From positions 682,001 to 746,000 of the forward strand of contig NZ_SDWS01000001.1 of assembly GCF_004137245.1 (NCBI RefSeq): a stretch of 64,000 nucleotides of DNA. The letters run 5' to 3'. A model generated the notes under the pieces. That model was not told where the DNA came from. It saw only the letters and a list, made by a program, of their open reading frames with translations, and searched no databases. Numbering within the stretch: the first letter of the stretch is position 1; each line of letters opens with the position of its first letter. This DNA comes from Nocardioides glacieisoli (GTDB lineage: Bacteria; Actinomycetota; Actinomycetes; Propionibacteriales; Nocardioidaceae). The translations under genes were made by a program, and so were the position numbers. Positions 18,779-28,344 of the stretch are shown in pieces.

Positions 18779-19435
18779 TCACCGGGTGAAGGGCGCCGAG
18801 TCGTACAGAAGTCGGTGCCACGCCTCACCCGGTACACCCGCTGACGCGCCCTCCGTCGTCGACCGGAACGTCATCGTGAGCTCGTCTCCCCGCACCCTCC
18901 AGCCGTGCACGCTGGCGCCAGGGTCACCAAACAGCGTCCGCAGCCGGAGCTCCGCCCCGGACGTCGAGATGATCTCCTCGTCCATGATCGCGTCCTCAGC
19001 GCCTGTGCTCCTGATGCGTGTCTGCAGGCTCGAGCCGCGCACCACCATGACCACCCGGAACGTGCCGTCGGGCAGGTCCTCGAGCATGGCCCCTGCCGCA
19101 TCCGGTGCACCCGCGGCCCGGGCGGCTGCTCGCACCTCGGGTCGGCCCAGGGGACCGGAGATCCAGGTCCCCTCCAGCGGAGCGGCGCCTGCCGGCGCGG
19201 TGCTCGTGGGGGTCGGGTCGGCAGGCTCGATCGTGCGGGTGCCGGGGTCGCCGCCGACCACGGCCACGGCGACCACGACGGCCGCCGCGGCCAGACCGCT
19301 CACGACGCCGAGGCGTACGAGCTGGTGCCGGCGGTGCCGCGCGCGCAGCTCACGGTGTGCCACCGGGGCGCGCCTCACCCACTCGTCGTCGGGGGTCGCG
19401 AAGGCCTCCCGCAACCGGTCGTCAACCGATGACAT
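18779..19435 (-). CDS. Single-span membrane protein paired with ECF sigma factor
   Basis: 218 residues. A charged cytoplasmic head of about 40 residues precedes one membrane segment (LGVVSGLAAAAVVVAVAVV) and an outer domain of about 150 residues without a recognised family. It overlaps the upstream sigma-factor gene by 14 bp on the same strand. Position and topology suggest an anti-sigma factor or sensor, but the zinc-binding HxxxCxxC motif of the common ZAS type is absent. Confidence 0.65.
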   Translation of the reverse strand: MSSVDDRLREAFATPDDEWVRRAPVAHRELRARHRRHQLVRLGVVSGLAAAAVVVAVAVVGGDPGTRTIEPADPTPTSTAPAGAAPLEGTWISGPLGRPEVRAAARAAGAPDAAGAMLEDLPDGTFRVVMVVRGSSLQTRIRSTGAEDAIMDEEIISTSGAELRLRTLFGDPGASVHGWRVRGDELTMTFRSTTEGASAGVPGEAWHRLLYDSAPFTR

Positions 19436-19925
19436 CGGACACCTCTTCCTCCAGCGCCTGGCCCAGGTGCCTGCGCGCGGTGTGCAGCTGGCTCCACCCC
19501 GTGGACTCCTTGATGCCGAGGATCTCGGCGATCTCCGACATCGGCCGGTCCTCGAAGTAGAAGAGCACCACGACCGTCCGCTGGCCCGGCGCGAGTCGTC
19601 GTACGGCCGCCAGTACCTCGGGTGCGGGAGTGGGTGGGCCGTCGACGACCTCGACGGGCGCAGTGAGGATCTCCAGCTCGCGACGGCGCCAACCTCTGTG
19701 GCGCTCGCGCTGGGCCTTGCGGATCGCCACGCGGCGCAGCCAGAGGTCCGGGCGGTCGTACTCCGCGACCGTACGCCACCGGCGGAGCAGCTCGATGAAG
19801 GCGTCCTGGGTCAGCTCCTCGGCGCGGGCCCGGTCGCCCACGATGTGGTGGACCGTGCGCGCGACCCGCGGGAACTCGTGCAGGAAGAACGTGTCGAAGT
19901 CGACGTGGCTCCCGTCCGGCGTCAT
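19422..19925 (-). CDS. ECF-type RNA polymerase sigma factor
   Basis: 167 residues. Region 2 is visible as FDTFFLHEFPRVARTVHHIV and AEELTQDAFIELLRRW, region 4 as LAPGQRTVVVLFYFEDRPMS followed by the HTH EIAEILGIKESTGWSQLHTA. This is the SigE-like extracytoplasmic-function group. I use ATG 19925, which has GGGAGG seven bases upstream; the frame extends 35 codons further into the divergent promoter region. It is cotranscribed with the membrane protein gene downstream. Confidence 0.9.
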   Translation of the reverse strand: MTPDGSHVDFDTFFLHEFPRVARTVHHIVGDRARAEELTQDAFIELLRRWRTVAEYDRPDLWLRRVAIRKAQRERHRGWRRRELEILTAPVEVVDGPPTPAPEVLAAVRRLAPGQRTVVVLFYFEDRPMSEIAEILGIKESTGWSQLHTARRHLGQALEEEVSDVIG

Positions 19926-20077
19926 GGCACCACCTCCCGACCTGACACAGTCCCGAGGCGGCCCGGACTTCCACTCGCCGGCCACACCAGTTTCGTCCCC
20001 GGTCACCTCGTGTGCCAGCGGATGGAACAACTGTCGGATCCGGGTGGTTCGATGGAGGGAACAACAGAGGAGCAGGC

Positions 20078-21952
20078 ATGTCGATGGGAATGGGTGGACC
20101 GCCGTGGCGGCACCTGCGCAGCGACCGCAGCGCCGTCGACAACAAGATCGAGCGCCGCACCGTCCGCCGCGTGCTGTCCTTCGCCGGGCCGCACCGCAGG
20201 CTGATCGGCGCGTTCCTCGCGGTCACGGTCGTCGACGCGGCACTCGTGGTGGTCCCGCCCCTGTTGCTCAAGGCGATCATCGACGACGGCGTCAGCTCCG
20301 GCGACACCTCGCTCGTGGTCTGGCTCGCCGCCCTGGTGGCGGTCGTCGCGGTCGTCGACGCCGGCTTCGGCCTGATCACCGGCTGGCTGTCCAGCCGCAT
20401 CGGTGAGGGCCTGATCTACGACCTCCGCACCCAGGTCTTCGCCCACGTGCAGCGGCAGTCCCTGGCGTTCTTCACGCGCACCCAGACCGGCGCGCTGGTG
20501 AGCCGGCTCAACAACGACGTCATCGGCGCCCAGCGGGCGTTCACGTCCACGCTGCAGGGCACCGTCTCCAACATCATCGCCGCGATCGTCGTCGGCGTGA
20601 CGATGCTGTTCCTGAGCTGGCCGGTGACGCTGCTGTGCCTCGCGCTGTTCCCCATCCTGCTGATCGCCTCCCGCCTCGTGGGCGCCCGCTTGGCCGACCT
20701 GTCGCGCGCCCAGATGGACGGCAACGCCGACCTCGGCAACGCGATGACGGAGCGGTTCAACGTCGGCGGCGCAATGCTGCTCAAGCTCTTCGGCCGCCGC
20801 GAGGCCGAGGACGTCGTCTACGCGCAGAAGGCCGCCGTCGTGCGCGACCTCGGCATCCGCATCTCGCTGCTCACCCGGATCTTCTTCGCCGCCATGACGC
20901 TCGTGCCGTCGCTCGCGACCGCCCTCGTCTACGGCATCGGCGGCTGGCTCGCGATCCGCGGGGACCTCTCCGTCGGCACGATCGTGGCGCTCGGCGTCCT
21001 GCTCACCCGCCTGCTCGGACCGCTCCAGGGGCTCTCCAACGTGCGCATCGACGTGATGACCGCATTGGTGAGCTTCGACCGGGTCTTCGAGGTGCTCGAC
21101 CTGCCGTCGCTGATCCAGGAGAAGCCGGGAGCCGTCGAGCTGCCCGCGACAGCATCCCGCCTCGAGTTCGACCACGTCGCCTTCACCTACCCGCGCGCCG
21201 ACGAGATCTCGCTGGCCTCCCTCGAGACGGTCGCGCGCACGGAGTCCCGCGACAGCGGCCAGGTGCTGCACGACGTCTCGTTCGTCGCCGAGCCCGGCTC
21301 GATGGTCGCCCTCGTCGGGCCGTCCGGCGCCGGCAAGACCACGGTCACCCACCTCGTCGCCCGGCTCTACGACGTCGAGTCCGGCACGGTCCGGGTCGGC
21401 GGGCACGACGTACGCGACGTGACGCTCCAGTCGCTGGAGGACGTCGTCGGCTACGTCACCCAGGACGCGCACATGTTCCACGACACCATCCGGGCCAACC
21501 TGCTCTACGCCCGGCCCGGCGCGGTCGAGGCCGACGTCTGGGCGGCCCTCGAGGCCGCGCAGATCGCGACCCTCGTCCGGGCGCTTCCCGACGGGCTCGA
21601 CACAGTCGTGGGGGACCGGGGCTACCGGCTCTCCGGTGGCGAGCGCCAGCGGCTCGCGATCGCCCGGCTGCTGCTCAAGGCTCCGTCGATCGTGGTCCTC
21701 GACGAGGCGACCGCCCACCTCGACAGCGAGTCCGAGGCTGCGGTCCAGCAGGCGCTCGACGCGGCGCTCGAGGGCCGCACGTCGCTCGTCATCGCCCACC
21801 GTCTGTCGACGGTCCGCAACGCCGACCTGATCCTCGTCCTCGACGACGGTCGGGTGGTCCAGCAGGGCACGCACGCCGACCTGCTGGCCGCCGGCGGGCT
21901 CTACGCCACCCTCCACGCCACGCAGTTCCGGGAGGGCGCGACCGTTTCGTGA
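20078..21952 (+). CDS. ABC transporter, fused permease-ATPase (ABCB type)
   Basis: 624 residues. An N-terminal six-helix exporter membrane domain (about residues 40-310) is fused to a nucleotide-binding domain with GPSGAGKTT, LSGGERQRLAIARLLL and SIVVLDEATAHLDSES. It would act as a homodimer or with a partner; the substrate is unknown. The ATG at 20078 has AGAGGAG six bases upstream and is better than the in-frame start 66 bases earlier. It is divergent from the sigma operon. Confidence 0.92.
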   Translation: MSMGMGGPPWRHLRSDRSAVDNKIERRTVRRVLSFAGPHRRLIGAFLAVTVVDAALVVVPPLLLKAIIDDGVSSGDTSLVVWLAALVAVVAVVDAGFGLITGWLSSRIGEGLIYDLRTQVFAHVQRQSLAFFTRTQTGALVSRLNNDVIGAQRAFTSTLQGTVSNIIAAIVVGVTMLFLSWPVTLLCLALFPILLIASRLVGARLADLSRAQMDGNADLGNAMTERFNVGGAMLLKLFGRREAEDVVYAQKAAVVRDLGIRISLLTRIFFAAMTLVPSLATALVYGIGGWLAIRGDLSVGTIVALGVLLTRLLGPLQGLSNVRIDVMTALVSFDRVFEVLDLPSLIQEKPGAVELPATASRLEFDHVAFTYPRADEISLASLETVARTESRDSGQVLHDVSFVAEPGSMVALVGPSGAGKTTVTHLVARLYDVESGTVRVGGHDVRDVTLQSLEDVVGYVTQDAHMFHDTIRANLLYARPGAVEADVWAALEAAQIATLVRALPDGLDTVVGDRGYRLSGGERQRLAIARLLLKAPSIVVLDEATAHLDSESEAAVQQALDAALEGRTSLVIAHRLSTVRNADLILVLDDGRVVQQGTHADLLAAGGLYATLHATQFREGATVS

Positions 21953-22002
21953 CACGACGCGTGTCGTCGCCGGCCCGCGCACCGTCACCGAGCGACTCGG
22001 GT

Positions 22003-22015
22003 TAGCATCGCGCGC
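22003..22015 (+). promoter_or_regulatory. -10 box heading the type VII-like locus
   Basis: TAGCAT at 22003-22008 ends seven bases before the ATG at 22016, with no ribosome-binding site between. A -35 element is not clear. This is the only obvious promoter-like box just before the RDD-FHA gene. Confidence 0.4.
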
Positions 22016-23356
22016 ATGTCGTCTCCCCAGGCCCCGATCTGGGAGCTGCCCGATCGCGAGCAGCCCATCGAGGGCCTCGACAGTCTCGGCCAGCCGGTCC
22101 CGGAGTACGCCGCGGCGCTCGGGTTGGTGAGCGCGTCGCCCGGTCGGCGCGCTGCCGCGGCAGCGATCGACATCGGCGTCTTCCTGCTCCTCCAGGTGCC
22201 GTTCGTGGTGTGGTCCCTGCCGCTGTTCTGGCGACTGCTGACCGACCGCATCACGTGGTACGGCTTCGTCAACCACCCGGACTTCCTCATCGCCGTGATC
22301 GTCGCGGGCGTCACTGTGCTGCTCACGATCCTGCTGCTGGTCACCCAGCTCGTGGCGCAATGGCGCTGGGGATTCACCCTCGGGAAGCTCGCGCTCGGCC
22401 TGCGCGTCGTCAACGTCCGCACGCTCGAGCATGCTGGCTTCTGGCGCGTGGCGTGGCGTGCTCTCGTGGTGTGGGCGCCGGTCGTGACGGTGGTCGGCAC
22501 GATCGCGGTGCTGGCCTCGCCGCTGTCGGCGAAGGGCGACCGCCTCCGTGGCTGGCACGACCGCGCCGGTCACACCTGGCTCGTCGATGCGCGCAACGGG
22601 CTGAATCCCTTCGACCGGAAGCGGATGCGCATCGCGCGCAAGACCGTGTCGTCCAGCGTCGCGCTCCGCTCGCGAGACCTCCCTTCGCTCGCCACCGGTG
22701 CCGGCGAGGAGGTGTCGGGCGGCTACCGACCGGGTGCTCGCAGCAGCGCCGGGGTGCTCGGCGTCGCCCGGCCCCACGCCCCCTTCGGTCGTGTCACCAT
22801 CGGCCTCGCAGGTCTGGAGCCCGCGGAGCCGGCGCTCGTGGGCAGCACTCCGGTCGACCGGACCGGCGACGTCGCGGGACCGCCCGGCGGCACCCAGGAC
22901 CGACGTGTCGAGCAGCACCCGACCGGGAAGCGCGCCGCCGGCAAGCGCGTCGCCGGGAAGCGCGCGGCCACAGCTCCGGCGAACGAACCGGCCACGTTCG
23001 CGCCGCCGCAGCAGCCGAGGACCACCGAGCAACCGGACGATCGGTGCACGCTGCTCCTCGACGACGGTCAGCGCCTCCAGCTCTCGGGCCCGGTCGTCGT
23101 CGGCCGGGCTCCCGCGCCCGTCGGGGACGCACGCCCGCTCGCGATCGCCGACCCGGGTTCCTCGATCTCCAAGACGCACGTCGTGCTCCGGCCCGTGGTC
23201 GCCGGGATCGAGGTCATCGACCAGGGGTCCACCAACGGGACCCTGCTGGTCCGCGACGGACGCGAGCAGCTGCTGGCGGCCGGCGTGGTCGCCCTCGCGC
23301 GGTCCGGGGACACGATCCGGATCGGCGACCGGAGTGCTCGGGTGCTGAGTGCCTGA
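22016..23356 (+). CDS. RDD-family membrane protein with C-terminal FHA domain
   Basis: 446 residues. The N-terminal half has the RDD family pattern (PGRRAAAAAIDIGVFLLLQ, three to four membrane spans, GFTLGKLALGLRVVNVRT). A long flexible linker with three GKR repeats (GKRAAGKRVAGKRAA) leads to an FHA domain at about residues 350-445, with VGRAP, SSISKTHVVL and DQGSTNGT, the phosphothreonine-binding words. It heads the type VII-like locus and sits 48 bp before the FtsK ATPase, which also has FHA. A phospho-signal linking the two is a reasonable guess. Confidence 0.85.
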   Translation: MSSPQAPIWELPDREQPIEGLDSLGQPVPEYAAALGLVSASPGRRAAAAAIDIGVFLLLQVPFVVWSLPLFWRLLTDRITWYGFVNHPDFLIAVIVAGVTVLLTILLLVTQLVAQWRWGFTLGKLALGLRVVNVRTLEHAGFWRVAWRALVVWAPVVTVVGTIAVLASPLSAKGDRLRGWHDRAGHTWLVDARNGLNPFDRKRMRIARKTVSSSVALRSRDLPSLATGAGEEVSGGYRPGARSSAGVLGVARPHAPFGRVTIGLAGLEPAEPALVGSTPVDRTGDVAGPPGGTQDRRVEQHPTGKRAAGKRVAGKRAATAPANEPATFAPPQQPRTTEQPDDRCTLLLDDGQRLQLSGPVVVGRAPAPVGDARPLAIADPGSSISKTHVVLRPVVAGIEVIDQGSTNGTLLVRDGREQLLAAGVVALARSGDTIRIGDRSARVLSA

Positions 23357-23404
23357 CGAGATCATCACGGCGCGGCTTGGGTCGCAGTCACAACTGGGGG
23401 ATGG

Positions 23405-26400
23405 ATGAAGGTCAAGCTGACGCTCGTTCGCACGGGAGCGGATCCCACGGACATCGTCATCACCGCCGACTCGACAGCGACGGCGGCCGACGTTGCTCGG
23501 CAGATCGCGGAGTCCGACCCCGCTCGGTCCGTCGTGGCCGGACCGGGTGATGTGCTGACCCTTGCCGTGGCCCCGCCGGGTGGGTCGGCCCTGGAGCCCC
23601 TCGAACCGTCCCTCCACATCGGCGAGGCGGCCATCGGCTCCGGGTTCACGGCGGCGGTGGTCAACCAGGGCGCCCAGGGCTCCGCTGCCGCCCAGCCCTA
23701 CGACGCCCGCGCGTCTGTGGGCACCCTGGTCGCCACGGCAGGGCCCGTCCGCGGTCAGGAGTTCCCGCTGAGGATGGGTCACGCGACGATCGGACGAGCA
23801 CCGACGAACCACATCGCGCTGGCCGATCCGATGGTGTCGAAGCTGCACGCCCGGATCGAGGTCGGCAGCCGCATCGAGCTGATCGACCTCAACTCCGCCA
23901 ACGGCGTCGTCGTCGACGACGTACCCGTCCAGCGGGTCCGTCTCGTGCCGGGCAGGCCAGTCGTGATCGGCTCCACGACCCTCGTGCTCGAGCCCGCCCC
24001 CGACCGGCAGGAGGCCGAGGAGGGAATCCTGGAGCACGGCGGCGGCCTGCACTTCAACCGCAGCCCGCGCGTCGACGTGCGCTACCCGGGGATCGCGCAC
24101 CCACCGCCGCGGATGCCGACCGAGCAGGCGGGGCGCATCTTCCCGTGGACGATCCTGGTCGCCCCGGTCGTCATGGCGCTGGCGATCTACGCGATCACCG
24201 GGCGCGAGCGCGCACTGCTGCTGATCTTCATGACCCCGCTGATGGCGATGGGCAACTTCATGAACCAGCGCACCCAGACGTCGAACAAGAAGAAGTACGA
24301 GGTGGAGCTCTTCGAGCGACAGTTCGAGAAGCTCGAGGAGACGCTCTACCGGGCCAAGCCCGAGGAGGAGAGCGCGCGCAACCAGGAGGTGCCGCCGGTC
24401 GCCGAGGTGTTCGAGCACGCCGTACGCCTCGGCCCGCTGCTCTGGACCCGCCGCCCCGAGCACTGGAACTTCCTGGCGATGCGACTCGGCACGACCCGCG
24501 CTCCGTCGCGCAACTCCATCGCCGAGCAGGACACGCAGGACGGCCTGCCCGAGTACATCGAGCGGCTGGACCGACTGCGTGACCGCTACCGGTACGTCGA
24601 CGACGTGCCGATCCTCGAGTCGCTGCGTGCGGTCGGATCGATCGGTGTCGCCGGGCCGGCGGGTCCGGCCTCCGACGTGCTCCGCGGCCTTGGCGTCCAG
24701 CTCTTCGGCCTGCACGCGCCCAACGAGGTCGTCGCGGTCGCCCTCGCCGGGAGCGACTGGATGCCGGAGCTGGAGTGGATGAAGTGGTTGCCCCACACCA
24801 CCAGCGAGACCAGCCCCTTCAAGGACCTGCCTCTCGCCGACTCGCCGCCGACGGCCAATGCTGTGCTGAGCGCCCTCGAGGAGTACGTCATGCGGGCCGG
24901 CGCCGACCCGCAGCCGCGCGGCCCGTTCGCGGAGAAGTGGAACCCGATGCTCTACGGCACCGACGTCCACCGCGCCGCCGACGAGGATGCGATCCGCACG
25001 CGGGTCTCGGTGATCGTCGTCGTGACCGACGACGCCCCTGTCGACCGGCCACGACTGGTGCAGGTGCTCGAGCGGGGCGCGGACGTCGGCGTGCACGCAG
25101 TGTTCTGCTCACCGACCGTGGAGTCGCTCCCGGCGACGTGCCGCAGCTTCATCGACGTCACCGCGGGTCTCGACAACGCCACGGTGGGGCTCGTGCGCAA
25201 CGGCAGCCTCCACGAGCGGGTGAAGGTCGAGGGGGTGTCCAACGAGTACATGAGCATCTTCGCCAAGCGGATGGCCCCGGTCATCGACGCCAGCACGGTC
25301 ATCCTCGATGCCTCCGACATCCCCAACTCGGTGATGTTCCTGTCCCTGGTGGGTCCGGACACGGCGCACGACCCCGACACCGTGATCGAGCGGTGGCGCC
25401 AGAACAACACGATCATCGACCGGAGCCCCCGGGAGCGCCCCCGGCTCAAGCAGGCGGGCAACCTGCGCGCCATCATCGGCCAGGGTGCGAGCGACGCGAT
25501 GACGCTGGACCTGCGCAGCCAGGGCCCGCACGCCCTCGTCGGTGGCACCACGGGCGCGGGCAAGTCCGAGTTCCTGCAGGCGTGGGTGCTGGGGCTGGCC
25601 TCGGCGCACAGTCCCGATCGGGTGACGTTCCTCTTCGTGGACTACAAGGGGGGGTCCGCCTTCGCGGACTGTGTCGACCTCCCGCACTGCGTGGGCCTGG
25701 TCACCGACCTCAGTCCCCACCTGGTCCGGCGCGCCCTCACCAGCCTGCGCGCCGAGCTGCACCACCGTGAGCACCTCTTCAACCGCAAGAAGGCCAAGGA
25801 CCTGCTCGAGCTGGAGCGGCGCCAGGACCCGGAGTGCCCGCCCGCCCTGGTGCTGGTCATCGACGAGTTCGCCGCCCTGGCCGGCGAGGTCCCCGAGTTC
25901 GTGGACGGGGTCGTCGACATCGCTCAACGCGGCCGATCGCTCGGCATCCACCTGATCCTGGCAACCCAGCGACCGGCCGGTGTCATCAAGGACAACCTGC
26001 GCGCCAACACGAACCTGCGGGTGGCGCTGCGCATGGCCGACGAGTCGGACTCCAAGGACGTGGTGGACGACCCGGTGGCCGCGTCGTTCCCGGCCAGCCT
26101 GCCCGGTCGGGGGATCGCCAAGACCGGACCGGGACGGCTCACACCGTTCCAGTCCGCCTACGTCGGTGGCTGGACGAGCACGGAGGAGGCCCCCACCGCC
26201 GACGTCAAGGTCGCCGAGCTCCGCTTCGGGTCGATCGTGGAGTGGGAGGCCGACAAGGCGCCGGAGTCGGACGTCCACGACGGCGACGTGGGTCCCAACG
26301 ACCAGAAGCGCGTCGTCACCACCCTCATCAGGGCGGCCGACGTCGCGGGCCTGCCGACGCCGCGGCGGCCGTGGCTCGACGACCTCGCCAGCGTCGTGGA

Positions 26401-27901
26401 CCTGCGCGACCTCCCGGCCCAGGGTGACGGCCAGATCCTGCTCGGACTCGCCGACCTGCCGGAGCGACAGCAGCAGAACGCGTCGTACTTCGTGCCCGAC
26501 CGCGATGGCTCGATCCTGGTCTACGGCACGTCCGGCTCCGGCAAGACCACCGTGCTGAAGACCATTGCCACAGCTGCCGGGATGCGGCCCGACCTCGGGA
26601 CCTGCGAGGTGTACGGGCTCGACTTCGCATCCGGTGCGCTCGGAGCGATCGAGCGACTCCCGCACGTCGGGTCCATCATCGACGGCGACGACGCCGAGCG
26701 CGTGCAGCGGCTGCTGCGCACGCTCGGGCAGGAGCTGGACAGGCGCTCCGAGCTGTTCGCCGGGGCCCACGCTGCGAACCTCACCGAGTACCGCGACATC
26801 GTCGACCCGTCGCTGCCTCGGATCGTCCTGCTGGTCGACAACTACCCGGAGTTCAAGAGCGAGTGGGAGATCAGCTCGGCCCGGTCGCCGTACTACCAGA
26901 TCTTCATGCGCATCCTCGGTGAAGGGCGACCCTTGGGCGTCCATGCCGCCATCACGGCCGACCGTGGTGGCGCTGTCCCGACCGCTGTGGCGGCCAACAT
27001 CTCCCGTCGCGTCGTGCTCCGCCTGGCTGACCCGAACCAGTACACGCTGCTCGGCGCCCCGAAGGACGTGCTGAGCGACGCGTCGGTGCCCGGAAGGGCC
27101 GTCGTCGACAAGGCCGAGGTGCAGATGGCTGTCCTCGGTGGCACGGCCAACGTCGCCGAGCAGACCAAGGCCCTCGACGTGCTGACGGCCGACCTGCGCG
27201 AGCGGGGCGTGCCGGAGGTGCGGGAGATCGGCGCCCTGCCGACGCGCGTCGACTGCTCGGAGATGCCTGCCCAGGTCGACGGCCAGCCGGTGTTCGGCAT
27301 CGCTGAGGACATCCTCGGTCCCCGCGGGTTCGATCCCGTCGGCCTGTTCGTCGTCACCGGCCCGCCGCAGTCCGGGAAGACCAACGCGATGCGTGCGTTG
27401 ATCACCGCAGTGGAGCGGTGGGACCCAGACGTGCGGCTCTTCCACTTCGGGGGCCGACGCTCGGACCTCGCGGGCTATCGCGACTGGGTACGCAGTGCGA
27501 CCCGTCCCGAGGACGAGAAGGATCTCGCCACCGAGCTGGCGGACATCATCTCCGAGGAGTCGACGGTGGGCCGCATCATGGTCGTGGTGGAGGACGTCCC
27601 GCACCTGGTCGACGGGGCGGCGGACCGAGCGATCCGGGCCATGATGCAGGCCATCTCCAACAGCGAGCACCTGCTCATCGGCGACGCGGACATCTCGCGC
27701 GCCGGGAGCAGCGCCGGCGTGCTGGGAGCATGGAAGGCCGACCGGCAGGGGATCGCCCTCAAGCCGGACACCCACGACGGCGACACGCTGTTCAAGGTGC
27801 CCTTCGGCCGCATCAAGCGCACCGACTTCCCGGACGGCCGGGGCATCTTCGTCCAGGCGGGCCGGGCGAATGTCATGCATCTTCCGATCGCGGATGTTTA
27901 G
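23405..27901 (+). CDS. Type VII secretion FtsK/SpoIIIE ATPase, EssC-like with FHA domain
   Basis: 1498 residues. Order: an N-terminal ~85-residue ubiquitin- or FHA-like region, an FHA domain (about 105-190: ATIGRAPTNHIAL, SANGVVVDD), two membrane spans near 245-285, then three FtsK-type ATPase domains with Walker A words GGTTGAGKSE (about 713), YGTSGSGKTT (about 1040) and TGPPQSGKTN (about 1318). Domain 1 keeps FVDYKGGSAF and LVLVIDEFAAL. Length, tandem N-terminal domains and three ATPases in one chain match firmicute EssC (T7SSb) more than the mycobacterial EccC layout. It should energise export of the WXG-type proteins encoded next. Confidence 0.88.
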   Translation: MKVKLTLVRTGADPTDIVITADSTATAADVARQIAESDPARSVVAGPGDVLTLAVAPPGGSALEPLEPSLHIGEAAIGSGFTAAVVNQGAQGSAAAQPYDARASVGTLVATAGPVRGQEFPLRMGHATIGRAPTNHIALADPMVSKLHARIEVGSRIELIDLNSANGVVVDDVPVQRVRLVPGRPVVIGSTTLVLEPAPDRQEAEEGILEHGGGLHFNRSPRVDVRYPGIAHPPPRMPTEQAGRIFPWTILVAPVVMALAIYAITGRERALLLIFMTPLMAMGNFMNQRTQTSNKKKYEVELFERQFEKLEETLYRAKPEEESARNQEVPPVAEVFEHAVRLGPLLWTRRPEHWNFLAMRLGTTRAPSRNSIAEQDTQDGLPEYIERLDRLRDRYRYVDDVPILESLRAVGSIGVAGPAGPASDVLRGLGVQLFGLHAPNEVVAVALAGSDWMPELEWMKWLPHTTSETSPFKDLPLADSPPTANAVLSALEEYVMRAGADPQPRGPFAEKWNPMLYGTDVHRAADEDAIRTRVSVIVVVTDDAPVDRPRLVQVLERGADVGVHAVFCSPTVESLPATCRSFIDVTAGLDNATVGLVRNGSLHERVKVEGVSNEYMSIFAKRMAPVIDASTVILDASDIPNSVMFLSLVGPDTAHDPDTVIERWRQNNTIIDRSPRERPRLKQAGNLRAIIGQGASDAMTLDLRSQGPHALVGGTTGAGKSEFLQAWVLGLASAHSPDRVTFLFVDYKGGSAFADCVDLPHCVGLVTDLSPHLVRRALTSLRAELHHREHLFNRKKAKDLLELERRQDPECPPALVLVIDEFAALAGEVPEFVDGVVDIAQRGRSLGIHLILATQRPAGVIKDNLRANTNLRVALRMADESDSKDVVDDPVAASFPASLPGRGIAKTGPGRLTPFQSAYVGGWTSTEEAPTADVKVAELRFGSIVEWEADKAPESDVHDGDVGPNDQKRVVTTLIRAADVAGLPTPRRPWLDDLASVVDLRDLPAQGDGQILLGLADLPERQQQNASYFVPDRDGSILVYGTSGSGKTTVLKTIATAAGMRPDLGTCEVYGLDFASGALGAIERLPHVGSIIDGDDAERVQRLLRTLGQELDRRSELFAGAHAANLTEYRDIVDPSLPRIVLLVDNYPEFKSEWEISSARSPYYQIFMRILGEGRPLGVHAAITADRGGAVPTAVAANISRRVVLRLADPNQYTLLGAPKDVLSDASVPGRAVVDKAEVQMAVLGGTANVAEQTKALDVLTADLRERGVPEVREIGALPTRVDCSEMPAQVDGQPVFGIAEDILGPRGFDPVGLFVVTGPPQSGKTNAMRALITAVERWDPDVRLFHFGGRRSDLAGYRDWVRSATRPEDEKDLATELADIISEESTVGRIMVVVEDVPHLVDGAADRAIRAMMQAISNSEHLLIGDADISRAGSSAGVLGAWKADRQGIALKPDTHDGDTLFKVPFGRIKRTDFPDGRGIFVQAGRANVMHLPIADV

Positions 27902-27986
27902 ATTGCGCGGCCGTGGGCATTCAATGGTTGACCACGGACGGGACATCCGAAATCCCGCACCCACAGGAAAAAGGACGGACTGAACG

Positions 27987-28274
27987 ATGAGCGACTTCGG
28001 CGCAACGTACGACGAGATGGAGAGCACCGCCACCAAGCTGGACGACGGCAAGGAGTCCATCGAGTCGGCTCTCACCGAGTGCCAGGGCTACGTCGACGAG
28101 CTGGTGCAGGATGGCTTCAAGACCGAGAAGGCCTCCGGCAAGTTCCAGGAGGGCTACGAGGAGCTGACCACCGGCCTCAAGGACGCGTCCGAGGGCGTCA
28201 CGGAGATGGCTCAGGCCCTGCGCGACATGGCCCAGGCGATCCGCGACCTCGACGACCAGCTCGCCGGCGGCTGA
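27987..28274 (+). CDS. WXG100-family-like small protein 1
   Basis: 95 residues, all predicted helical: two long helices with a turn around QDGFKTEKASGKF near residue 45. Size, helical hairpin form and position just after the EssC-like ATPase fit the WXG100/ESAT-6 family, the usual substrates and structural partners of type VII systems. The Trp-x-Gly turn itself is missing: DGF occupies that place. A YxxxE word (YDEME) lies near the N-terminus. A GGA-containing purine stretch precedes the ATG. Confidence 0.75.
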   Translation: MSDFGATYDEMESTATKLDDGKESIESALTECQGYVDELVQDGFKTEKASGKFQEGYEELTTGLKDASEGVTEMAQALRDMAQAIRDLDDQLAGG

Positions 28275-28282
28275 CCGCCCGT

Positions 28283-28316
28283 GATGGAGCCGCGCCGCTA
28301 GCGGTGCGGCTCCATC
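28283..28316. promoter_or_regulatory. Strong hairpin between the two WXG100-like genes
   Basis: GATGGAGCCGC pairs with GCGGCTCCATC, and the interior CCGC-TA-GCGG extends the stem to about 16 pairs with one G-T wobble and a 2-nt loop. It starts nine bases after a stop codon and ends 28 bases before the next ATG. There is no T-tract. It could be a partial terminator or an mRNA-stabilising structure giving more of the first WXG protein than of downstream products. Confidence 0.6.
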
Positions 28317-28344
28317 GACGCGGTGGCTCGGAAGGAATCACACC

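Noticed and set aside
22918..22970. GKR repeats in the RDD-FHA protein as a DNA-binding or mobile repeat
   Set aside because: Only three short units in a flexible linker; most simply a basic spacer.
20003..25096. A minus-strand open frame of about 1700 codons opposite the ABC exporter and RDD/EssC-like genes
   Set aside because: It is low-complexity (Arg/Gly/Asp/Val rich), shows no domain, and lies antisense to well-supported genes; such frames arise from the third-position GC bias.
25109..28075. A second very long minus-strand open frame of about 990 codons opposite the ATPase gene
   Set aside because: Same composition artefact; no start signal or recognisable protein, and the plus strand encodes clear ATPase motifs.
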